This document shows, piece after piece, positions 27,639 to 34,564 of a DNA stretch of 64,000 bases. The translations under genes were made by a program, and so were the position numbers. Under the pieces are notes generated by a model. The model was not told where the DNA came from, did not search any database, and saw only the letters and a list, made by a program, of their open reading frames with translations. Origin of the DNA: Sporosarcina cyprini (GTDB lineage Bacteria; Bacillota; Bacilli; Bacillales_A; Planococcaceae); assembly GCF_022048975.1 (NCBI RefSeq), contig NZ_JAKMHX010000024.1:50965-114964 (forward strand), given 5' to 3'. Position 1 is the stretch's first letter. Each line of letters opens with the position of its first letter.

Positions 27639-28632
27639 TTATTTAAGGTGATCTTCTCCGATCATCACCGAGGAAGTTCTAAATTGGATAAATAGGAAAT
27701 ATGATTTTCCATTCGTTCCTTTGAATTTCATAACTTCTCCTGTCTTTGCTGCCTGATCTATCATTTCGGCAACTCTTTCTTTAGACACACCGGATGCTTT
27801 GCTTGTTTGTGTAAGCATCGAGTTGTACGACATCTCAGATTCAGTCGAATATAAGCCCCAGAAAGAACCTCTAGGCATCGCATCTTTATACTTCTTCATC
27901 AACGCTTGTGCCGCCTCATAGGTTTGACCTTTCGGATTAGGAAGCTCAAACATAGGAAACTTAATGATGTAAGCGTTCGAATATAATGGGTTCTTTGCGT
28001 ATTCATTAGCCTCTGGATTCTTTGCTAAGTAGTCTAGCGTGCGATACATGAAAGTCGTATAGTGAGCGCGAGTTAACGGCTCATCCGGTTTGAATGTATC
28101 GTCTGGATAACCATTTGCAATTCCGGCAGCTACAATCTTGGTAACTTCGTATTCGTAACGCCCCGTAACGTCTTTAAACCTTCTTCGAACCCGCCTTATA
28201 CATGTCGTCAGGCAATAGGGCGCCTAATGCGATAGCCATTTCACCACGTGTCATATTGTCATTCGGACGAACCTTAAACGTGGAAGTCGTTCGTAGCCAG
28301 TCGCTTCCCAGTGCACGCATGATATCGTTGTAGTAAGGGTCGCTTTTATTTAAATCCTCCGCACGATACAAACGAACTGGTTTTTCTGGAAATGCACGTG
28401 AAAGTAATGTTGCCACATGCTTACGGGAAATTTTTTGGTTTGGTTTGAATGTCCCATCAGGATACCCACTAATAATCCCCTTGTTAGCCATCTCCATGAT
28501 CTCTGTGTAGTTCGCGTGCGTTGCTTGAACATCATTAAATGTTTTCACTTTAGCCTCTGCAGAAATTGGAGCCATTATGGATGGCACTGCAAGTAGGACT
28601 ATGAATACAACTGAGAGTAGCATTCTCTTCAT
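27639..28632 (-). pseudogene. SLH-domain surface protein broken by a frameshift
   Basis: Two minus-strand frames together give one protein of about 330 residues. The first (28632-28174) has a signal peptide and two SLH domains (FNDVQATHANYTEIM, then DGTFKPNQKISRK). It stops at a TAA just where a third SLH domain should begin. That third domain continues in another frame (FKDVTGRYEYEVTKIVAAG, then DDTFKPDEPLTRAHYTTF) and leads into a C-terminal domain ending at 27639. One extra base near 28175-28180, in a GAAGAAGG stretch, explains the shift. GGAGG precedes the ATG at 28632. It is either a recent pseudogene or a sequencing error; a programmed shift is unlikely because no slippery motif is obvious. 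Confidence 0.8.
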
Positions 28633-28673
28633 TTTAAATCCTCCAATCAAACTACATAATAAAATGAGCTACA

Positions 28674-29918
28674 TCACTTCATCTCCCCAGCAGGATCTGA
28701 TTCTTTTCCAAACCAAACGTGTGCATAGTTCCCATGAATCCCGATACCCATAGTCGATAAATTGGACCAAGCCCCATCACCAATGATGACATTATTATGC
28801 CCAGGCGATCCCTGCCATGCTTTAAGGGCGATGGATGGGCTCATTTCTGCACTATAATAAACTGAAATTTCATAGCCATTTCCAGGATAACTCGTTAATT
28901 CTTTCGGCTTGTCCCACATGCGTTTCGCGTACTCATGATCCGGCGTATAACACACATCACTCCATTTCCCATTGCTGGACCAGCTGTGTAGATTACATTT
29001 CACTCCCCGGACATCCATATTTTTTTCTGGAGCGTATTGATTTGAATCGACTACATGAGTGCGCGCCACCGTGGTCAATGATTTGGAGATCGGTAAAGGC
29101 TTGAGACCTAGTGAGATACGATAGTCATTTATCAACTTAGCGAGTTCTTTTTCTTTCTCCGTCAACGTTGCTGCATCAATTGCATAGTTGTCTTTCATTT
29201 GTGACCCAGATGATACAGGTGCACCCCCAGTCGATTCAGGTTCCTTTGCATTTGAAGTATCTTGAGAGTTGGATGGTTTGGCTCCAGCGGGAAGTTTACT
29301 AGCAATCAATGCTTCTTCCGTAAGAATTTGATTCTTCACTTTTGAAAGATTCGACGCAATCTGCCCGGCTCTTCCTTTATTGGCAGTGAGACTATTGCGA
29401 GACTTGGTAATGGAATTTCGATTTTGTTCTACTTTCTTTTTAATCGCAGTGTATCGCTGGTTGATTCGTTCTCTTTCTTTTACAAGTGATTCCACTTTTG
29501 CTTGTACTTTTTTATAGTCTGTTTGCAGGGTAGCTAGTTCCCTTTGGTATTTTGCTTTTTGCTGTTTCGTTCCACTTGCTAACGCCTTGTTCTTTTTTCT
29601 ATACTCTTTGATTTTCTGATTCAGTGAAGAGACTTGTTTTCTTTGCTCTGTCAATTTTGCTTGTATCGCGTCCAATTCTACACGCACTTTTTGCGCGTTT
29701 AGCGAAATTGTCTTGCTTTCACGCAGTAACGAATCGAGCTTGGATTGATCATGTTCTATTTGTTGGGACAATTTACGTTCCTCTGTCAGCAACTTTTGTT
29801 CTTCCTTCTTGTAGGTATCCAGAGTATTTGCCGCCACTGTCGTTGATGGCGCCAGAAGTCCAAGTGCTAGTAAGCTGAACACAAAAATGATTGCGGATCC
29901 TATTCTTCTTCGGTACAT
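28674..29918 (-). CDS. Secreted coiled-coil protein with C-terminal CAP domain
   Basis: About 414 residues: signal peptide (about 1-30); a long coiled coil (about 32-210) of the kind seen in CwlO/PcsB-type wall-associated proteins; a Ser/Pro/Gly linker; and a CAP/SCP domain (from about 240) beginning LTEKEKELAKLINDYRISLGLKPL and including the HxxxxS-like ARTHVVDSN and GHNNVIIG segments. The ATG at 29918 has GGAGAGG upstream; the frame from 29975 has none. The role of bacterial CAP domains is uncertain (adhesion, lipid or wall binding). It lies 40 bases upstream of the broken SLH gene on the same strand, so they may once have formed one unit. Confidence 0.85.
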   Translation of the reverse strand: MYRRRIGSAIIFVFSLLALGLLAPSTTVAANTLDTYKKEEQKLLTEERKLSQQIEHDQSKLDSLLRESKTISLNAQKVRVELDAIQAKLTEQRKQVSSLNQKIKEYRKKNKALASGTKQQKAKYQRELATLQTDYKKVQAKVESLVKERERINQRYTAIKKKVEQNRNSITKSRNSLTANKGRAGQIASNLSKVKNQILTEEALIASKLPAGAKPSNSQDTSNAKEPESTGGAPVSSGSQMKDNYAIDAATLTEKEKELAKLINDYRISLGLKPLPISKSLTTVARTHVVDSNQYAPEKNMDVRGVKCNLHSWSSNGKWSDVCYTPDHEYAKRMWDKPKELTSYPGNGYEISVYYSAEMSPSIALKAWQGSPGHNNVIIGDGAWSNLSTMGIGIHGNYAHVWFGKESDPAGEMK

Positions 29919-30228
29919 ACTTCCCTCTCCTTTAAATAAATTTAGTTTACTAACACGATCCACGCCCGTTATCAATCAATTAAACGGGCACCTAACTCTT
30001 GTTCCGTGTAACAATATGTAAATCAATCCAAGTATCTATCCACTCTCAATATACCATGAAAATAGAACTAATTATATGAAAACGAATGGAAATGTATTAG
30101 GTCTTTTCAAACTAACTTTTTTGACTCCCAGGTTTCCAAATCCCAATGTATCTTGCCTACCTGTCACACTTCTCTATCAAGTTGTAACTGATTTTCAAAA
30201 ATGTATCTAAATATGGTACAGTCAACTT
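29919..30228. other. Intergenic region upstream of VanZ
   Basis: No gene. Just before VanZ, TTGTAA (30182-30187) and TATCTA (30204-30209) form a weak promoter. TATGGT at 30212-30217 is another possible -10. No Shine-Dalgarno sequence is visible before the VanZ ATG, so a leaderless or nearly leaderless transcript is possible. Confidence 0.45.
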
Positions 30229-30711
30229 ATGAAAAAATACTTATTCGTTTTAGCAATCCTGTTACTCCTCTTTTTTTCATCCGGTCAATCGTATGAGCAG
30301 CAAACCATCGTTCCTACCTTAAAACAATGGCTCCCGAATAAACCGCTAGAAGGCTTACTGTCTCATTTACAAATACCGTATTGGGGCAGAATTGTCTCCG
30401 TGGAGGAGCGTGGCTATTATTACTTTGTCGAATTTCTAGTGAGAAAAGCAGCCCACTTCTTCACTTTCGGACTGCTAGCTATCAGTGTTTATTTCGCTCT
30501 CCCATCTTCTCGATTCCGGACTCTCTTTGCCCTTCTTGGCACAGTGTTTATTGCCATAGCGGATGAATTTCATCAGTCATTAACAGGCGGAAGAACCGCT
30601 TCCGGATATGATGTTCTTTTGGATGCAGCCGGTGCATTCACATGCCTGCTTGTTTTCCGGTTATCACAGGTTGTTCGATTCTTTATTCGCCCCCCCAAAA
30701 AACCGCGTTAA
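30229..30711 (+). CDS. VanZ-family membrane protein
   Basis: 160 residues with four hydrophobic segments and the VanZ hallmarks: RKAAHFFTFGLLA in the middle, then DEFHQSLTGGRTASGYDVLLDAAGA near the C-terminus. VanZ-like proteins give low teicoplanin resistance in some bacteria and otherwise have an unknown envelope role. There is no clear ribosome binding site. A truncated second copy of the 5' end lies 3 kb upstream at 27199. Confidence 0.86.
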   Translation: MKKYLFVLAILLLLFFSSGQSYEQQTIVPTLKQWLPNKPLEGLLSHLQIPYWGRIVSVEERGYYYFVEFLVRKAAHFFTFGLLAISVYFALPSSRFRTLFALLGTVFIAIADEFHQSLTGGRTASGYDVLLDAAGAFTCLLVFRLSQVVRFFIRPPKKPR

Positions 30712-30737
30712 CCCTAATCAGGGTCAACACGGTTTTC
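30697..30737 (+). terminator. Terminator overlapping the VanZ stop codon
   Basis: AAAACCGCGTTAACCCT pairs imperfectly with AGGGTCAACACGGTTTT across the stop codon. The T-rich end serves VanZ, and the structure may also stop minus-strand transcripts. Confidence 0.65.
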
Positions 30738-30750
30738 TCTGGCTTGTTAT

Positions 30751-31476
30751 TTAGTCTAGTTTCAATTCATCTTTTATATCGACTTCAATAGTTGAATCCT
30801 TCTCTTCCTTCTCCTCTATTGAAGGCAAGATTTCTGCTTCTTCCTCCGGTCGAACGGAAGGAGCTTCTGTCTCTTCTGTGGATTCATTTTCTCGCTGCTG
30901 CGCCTCGTATTTCGCCTCTTCAGATGAATCGGTTTCTGTCCCTTCCGTTTCTGGCTCCGCTGTTTCTTCATCCGTGTCAGCTGGATTTCCTTGGCCTTCA
31001 CCCGGTATTGGTGCTGGTGTTGGTGGTGTTGTTTTCGGTGTACACACGCCGCCGGATCCATTCAACTGTCCCATCGCTTGCACAAGGGCTGCGTCGAGAT
31101 CAGCTGAAATTTCTGCTTTCTTTGTTGTTGTATCAATCTGTATATTCGCCATTAGACCGGCCGCGTAATCTTGAAGTTCCTGCACCCGCTTTGCTGTCTC
31201 TTCTTCTGTGTATCGAGCCAGTTCTTCCTCCGCTTTTTTCATCTCTTCCTGCAAGGCCGCTCTCAACTCTTCCATTAACAGCTCTTTTTCACTAGTGATT
31301 GCTTGTTCAAGCTGCTGAATGGATTCAGTCTTTTTCCCATGGAACCAGTTGGTCAGTAGACTCTGAATATCCTGATTGGCCCATACTTTATTCATTCCGC
31401 TCCCGAGGGCCACGGTGACAAGGAGGACAGCTGATAATAGAAGTACTCTTTTCAGGGTTTCGTTAGTCTTTTTCAT
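30751..31476 (-). CDS. Secreted acidic coiled-coil protein (paralog 3 of 3)
   Basis: About 241 residues: signal or anchor segment (about 5-30), a helical coiled-coil region (about 35-140), a Pro/Thr-rich linker containing the only Cys, and a long Glu/Asp/Ser/Thr-rich tail. Just after the signal it carries the motif IQSLLTNWFHGKKTESIQQ, related to LKAWYDAQFGKASNKI and MISQWYEKSFKEKSES in the next two genes. The ATG at 31476 has AAAGAGG upstream. It is the last of three tandem minus-strand genes that probably form an operon next to a response-regulator gene. No database family recognised; possibly an extracellular matrix or surface component. Confidence 0.72.
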   Translation of the reverse strand: MKKTNETLKRVLLLSAVLLVTVALGSGMNKVWANQDIQSLLTNWFHGKKTESIQQLEQAITSEKELLMEELRAALQEEMKKAEEELARYTEEETAKRVQELQDYAAGLMANIQIDTTTKKAEISADLDAALVQAMGQLNGSGGVCTPKTTPPTPAPIPGEGQGNPADTDEETAEPETEGTETDSSEEAKYEAQQRENESTEETEAPSVRPEEEAEILPSIEEKEEKDSTIEVDIKDELKLD

Positions 31477-31537
31477 TTTCCTCTTTCCTTTCATACCCAA
31501 GAAGGACCCTCTTCATAGAAGGTCCCTCGTTTGGTGA

Positions 31538-32311
31538 TTACTTGTTCATTCCGTTGACTAATGCATCTAATTGAGCTTGGGCTTCAAGTAGAAGCATTTT
31601 GCCATTCATCGTAATTATTTTGTCTTGCTCCATCACTAACTTATTGTTCAAGGCCGTTACTTTGCCTCGAAGCTCCACAATCTTCGCATCAATCATTGCT
31701 TTAATTTCTTCGATTGTTAGGTCCGTTTCCTTATCCAATTTCGCTTGAAGATCCTCCTTGGCCCATCTAATTGTGTCTTCCAAATCCTTTAGCGCAGCTG
31801 CCGTCGTTGCTTTAATATCTGCTTCCATCTTTTCACCTGCTGCTTTTCCTGCATCCCCCGCATGTTTCTTCAAATCACTTTCCGCGTATATCCAAGCATC
31901 TTTTCCAGACTGTTCAATTAATCCATTTGCAAATTGGGCAAGGCTATCAAACTGCCCGCTTAAATAAGTTTCAATATGTGCTTTCTGTTCCTTTATCGCA
32001 TCAATATGTTTATCGCTTTGCTCTTTAACATTTTTCTTGGTGGTATCTCCAACAGACTCTCCTCTGCTATTAATCTTGGAGGTTGCTTCTGCTTTGAGAC
32101 CATTATATTCTGCCGTCAAACCTTCAATTTTGCTATTACCATAGCTGCCTACTTCTTCTGTTATCTTGTTACTCGCCTTCCCAAACTGCGCATCATACCA
32201 AGCCTTTAGATTCGCTCCTGCGTCCGTTGCTCCAAGTACTGCTCCTCCGCCTGCTACAAGTCCGACTACCAATGTTCCTGCGATTACTTTTCCTTTTGCT
32301 TTTTTCAACAT
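31538..32311 (-). CDS. Secreted helical coiled-coil protein (paralog 2 of 3)
   Basis: About 257 residues, signal peptide (LKKAKGKVIAGTLVVGLVAG), then almost wholly helical and rich in Lys, Glu, Ala and Asp. After the signal comes NLKAWYDAQFGKASNKITEE, the shared W(Y/F)xxxFxK motif of this gene trio. Repeated KA.....LE/LQAKLDKE blocks suggest an elongated coiled coil. The ATG at 32311 has AAGGGG 8 bases upstream. Middle gene of the trio; function unknown. An apolipoprotein-like or fibre-spacer role is only a guess. Confidence 0.72.
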   Translation of the reverse strand: MLKKAKGKVIAGTLVVGLVAGGGAVLGATDAGANLKAWYDAQFGKASNKITEEVGSYGNSKIEGLTAEYNGLKAEATSKINSRGESVGDTTKKNVKEQSDKHIDAIKEQKAHIETYLSGQFDSLAQFANGLIEQSGKDAWIYAESDLKKHAGDAGKAAGEKMEADIKATTAAALKDLEDTIRWAKEDLQAKLDKETDLTIEEIKAMIDAKIVELRGKVTALNNKLVMEQDKIITMNGKMLLLEAQAQLDALVNGMNK

Positions 32312-32356
32312 GTGACTGTCCCCTTTTTCATCCATTTTATTTGGTAAAACATGTGC

Positions 32357-32779
32357 TCACTCGCTTAATACTTCTTGCAGAATCGATTCGAATTCCAGTT
32401 GGATTTCTTCCTCGATATTGCGGTTTGTGACGTATTCTTCAAAGGTTTCTTTTTTCAGTTCGTCTGACGTTGTGTTCATGTCTCTAATGAGAGCATTCTT
32501 GTAGTCTTCAATCCCAGTCGTCGTGTCGCCAGTCGTCCTGTCACGGTGTACGGCAATCGCCGTTTCCAAGGCAGTGTTCATTTCCTTAACAAACATCCGA
32601 TGTTCACTCAGCATCCGAATCAACGCAGTCGCGGTTTCAGCTCCTACACTTTCACTCTTTTCTTTGAATGATTTCTCATACCACTGTGAAATCATCTGAG
32701 CTGAGTTGATATTTGCGTAGATCGTTCCAGCGCTTGCAAGAAAAATAATCGAAAACAAAATAACGAATTTCTTCTTCAT
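32357..32779 (-). CDS. Small secreted helical protein (paralog 1 of 3)
   Basis: About 140 residues: signal peptide (KKKFVILFSIIFLASAGTIYA), then QMISQWYEKSFKEKSESVG with the family motif, and an acidic helical body. The ATG at 32779 has GAGGTG upstream. It is the first gene of the trio. Its promoter region shows a TATACT -10, a perfect TTCCTCA-N3-TGAGGAA inverted repeat in place of a -35, and sequence shared with the TasA operon promoter. Confidence 0.72.
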   Translation of the reverse strand: MKKKFVILFSIIFLASAGTIYANINSAQMISQWYEKSFKEKSESVGAETATALIRMLSEHRMFVKEMNTALETAIAVHRDRTTGDTTTGIEDYKNALIRDMNTTSDELKKETFEEYVTNRNIEEEIQLEFESILQEVLSE

Positions 32780-32858
32780 GGAGTACACCTCATTAGAAAT
32801 AATCTGGCATAGATAAGATCTCCTCCAACTAGTTATATTGAGCCCCCACTTATGTGCT

Positions 32859-32912
32859 TGGAACTATTTTTAGTATAGGACGAATATAGAAGGACTTCCT
32901 CACTCTGAGGAA
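32859..32912 (-). promoter_or_regulatory. Candidate response-regulator-controlled promoter of the coiled-coil trio
   Basis: On the minus strand TATACT (32877-32872) is followed by AAAAATAGTTCC. The same TATACTAAA-NN-TAGTTCC sequence occurs upstream of tasA (41023-41006). No -35 hexamer is seen. Instead, the inverted repeat TTCCTCA-CTC-TGAGGAA occupies 32896-32912, a plausible dimer site for a LuxR-type activator. The rest of 32780-33245 holds no supportable gene. Confidence 0.5.
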
Positions 32913-33124
32913 TACTTTTCCATAACACTTTCGCTACTTGCTCTTCTACTTTAGTGAAAGAGAAGTAAACTTTAGAACCAATCAAGTTGGAAATGAATAC
33001 TTTTCCCACAATAAACAGTCCTTTATTACTATAAATACCTCTATTTAAGCAGCCGTTGGAATGCACTAACAAATAAGGAGAAAGGTGACTAGGAAAGGTT
33101 CAATAGTAGTACGATCACTCTGGA

Positions 33125-33167
33125 TTCAAAAAAGCAAAACCGCTATTCAGGATCTGAAATAGCGGTC
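33125..33167 (-). terminator. Terminator of the first response-regulator gene
   Basis: On the minus strand ACCGCTATTTCAG pairs with CTGAATAGCGGT and is followed by a T-rich stretch. Confidence 0.78.
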
Positions 33168-33245
33168 TCGCTTCAAAAGGAAAAATTATTGAGAAGAGGA
33201 ATTAAAATTGCGGTAAATGCGCAGATTTTTGAATAAAATATTTCA

Positions 33246-33881
33246 TTAATTCACAACATAACGGACGAGCCCCATCGCATTCGCATACAGAGCTGCTTGG
33301 GTCCGATCGGCCAAATTCAATTTGCCTAATACTTGGCTCACATGTTTTTTCACAGTGTACTCCGTGATAAAAAGCATCTGGGAGATTTCTTTATTGGAAA
33401 GCCCTTTCCCCAGTTCAATCAATACTTCTGTCTCCTTAGGCGTTAGTATATCCGTCTTGGCAACCCGTTCGGAATGAATGCCGACTACCTGTTCCAAAAT
33501 ACGAGAATCATAATACGTTCGCCCTTTTCCTACCATCTGTAAGGCATGAACTAACTCTTCGGGTAGAGCTTCCTTGGAAATATAGCCGGAAACCCCTAAT
33601 TCTTTCGCCTGTTTAAAGCTTTCTTTGTCCGGAGAAGCCGTCAGGACAATAAACTGACAACGCAATCCTTGCTGCTGGATTTTTGCGATGAGATCCAGTC
33701 CCGACTCCATACCTAAACTCAGATCAATGATCGCTAATTCCGGCAATTTGTCCGCAATTTGCTTGATCGCTTCCTTACCGTCCGAAGCTTCCCCAACGAC
33801 CTCGAATTTTTCCAGCTGTTCCAGAACGGCTGCCATTCCTCTTCGGACAACTGGATGATCATCTACAATGACTACTCTCAT
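33246..33881 (-). CDS. NarL/LuxR-family response regulator behind a c-di-GMP-II riboswitch (copy 1)
   Basis: 211 residues: receiver domain (1-120) with the acidic pair VDD at 7-8, phosphoacceptor Asp in IIDLSLG near 54, and switch residues LTAS and YISKEA; then a LuxR helix-turn-helix (about 145-205) with LTPKETEVLIELGKGLSNKEI and YTVKKHVSQVLGKL. It should be a DNA-binding activator of surface genes. No histidine kinase is adjacent. GAGGTGATT precedes the ATG. Its paralog lies 8 kb away at 41426 on the other strand, and both have the same kind of riboswitch leader. Together they bracket the TasA/SipW/sortase cluster, which they probably control. Confidence 0.9.
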   Translation of the reverse strand: MRVVIVDDHPVVRRGMAAVLEQLEKFEVVGEASDGKEAIKQIADKLPELAIIDLSLGMESGLDLIAKIQQQGLRCQFIVLTASPDKESFKQAKELGVSGYISKEALPEELVHALQMVGKGRTYYDSRILEQVVGIHSERVAKTDILTPKETEVLIELGKGLSNKEISQMLFITEYTVKKHVSQVLGKLNLADRTQAALYANAMGLVRYVVN

Positions 33882-33920
33882 AGCACAATCACCTCAACTC
33901 AATTATTTTCACTCAAATGG

Positions 33921-33964
33921 AAAAGGCCCAATGATACACGGAAAAATCCGAGTACAATTAGGCC
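33921..33964 (-). terminator. Riboswitch-linked terminator (expression platform, copy 1)
   Basis: On the minus strand an 18-base arm starting GGCCTAATTGTAC pairs with its partner ending GGGCC (two mismatches, two G-U pairs, 4-base loop), followed by TTTT. Its 5' arm contains the GGCCT and TTGTAC segments that form the 3' side of the riboswitch P1 stem, so P1 and the terminator are mutually exclusive. Confidence 0.78.
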
Positions 33965-34045
33965 GGTTGCACCACTCACTCCATGCAACCCAGGTGCCCA
34001 GATGGGGGTTGCACTTCAACGTTTCCTTCTCTATTAAGCTTGTAC
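33952..34045 (-). promoter_or_regulatory. Class II cyclic-di-GMP riboswitch (copy 1)
   Basis: The minus-strand leader matches the c-di-GMP-II aptamer layout: GGAAAC near the 5' side, TGCAACCC pairing with GGGTTGCA (P2), the conserved CATCTGGGCACC, then GAGTGAGTGGTGCAACCGGCC, with GCACC/GGTGC giving the pseudoknot. Published class II aptamers share TGGGCAC..., GAGTTAGTAGTGCAACCG. An outer P1 can form between GTACAA (34045-34040) and TTGTAC (33957-33952). P1 overlaps the terminator, so ligand binding should favour read-through (an ON switch). The family match is made from memory of the consensus, not from a covariance search. Confidence 0.82.
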
Positions 34046-34049
34046 TATT

Positions 34050-34082
34050 AGTATACGCGATGAAATTAGAATATCCTGTCAG
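34050..34082 (-). promoter_or_regulatory. Promoter of riboswitch copy 1, CTGACA-N21-TATACT
   Basis: TATACT occupies 34055-34050 on the minus strand, placing transcription start at about the first bases of the riboswitch P1. CTGACA lies 21 bases further upstream. The copy 2 leader has the same CTGACA-N21-TATACT layout. A 21-base spacer is too long for an ordinary SigA promoter, so an activator may be needed. Confidence 0.5.
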
Positions 34083-34564
34083 CTACTGCGACTGCTCTGC
34101 TTCTAGTTTTGTTGCTTTCCCTGCTATTTTGTCGTGCTTCGTCGCAAAACAGGTTTTGGATGGTTTTATTTTTTATATTTTCTTATTATTGGATACGAAT
34201 AGTTGTTTAGACATACTGGTGTGGACTAATGATTAAGTTATTGAGCTCGTGCAGCTGGTAATACGCTAATCCGCCTAGTCTTTTTCTCGACGAATACCCT
34301 GGTGTTTCAGAGGGTTGTAAAACCCTCCATATTTATTCCTCGTTTGCCTTCTCATCTTATAACAACAGTATGAACACGAATAACGGGATTTCGTATATTG
34401 TAACTAACAAAATTCTAATTTTGCTGTTTTTTTCTTCTGCAGATTAACTCCTCCTAAATTTCCCATCCCAACTTTTTGAAAGAAGAGACATACTAAGGAC
34501 TGAAAGTCTTATTAATGCACTACACTATTTTCTTTAACTCATTACACGAAAGGGGATCTAACAA
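34083..34564. other. Gene-free region before the S9 peptidase
   Basis: AT-rich, no supportable gene. A small perfect inverted repeat (GAGGGTT-GTA-AAACCCTC, about 34313-34330) is present without a T run. The AAAGGGG ribosome binding site of the peptidase is at its right end. Confidence 0.4.

Noticed and set aside
28174..28180. Programmed +1 frameshift in the SLH gene
   Set aside because: No slippery heptamer, rare-codon stall or downstream structure was apparent; a simple indel explains it better.
32833..33072. 79-codon minus-strand frame between the coiled-coil trio and the regulator
   Set aside because: It overlaps the promoter and inverted repeat of the trio, lacks a convincing ribosome binding site and shows no protein-family features.
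33952..34045. Class I c-di-GMP (GEMM) riboswitch
   Set aside because: The ACCGGCCTAA segment looked GEMM-I-like, but the GCAAAGC core and the G-CCGGGTTACCG segment are missing, while all class II hallmarks are present.
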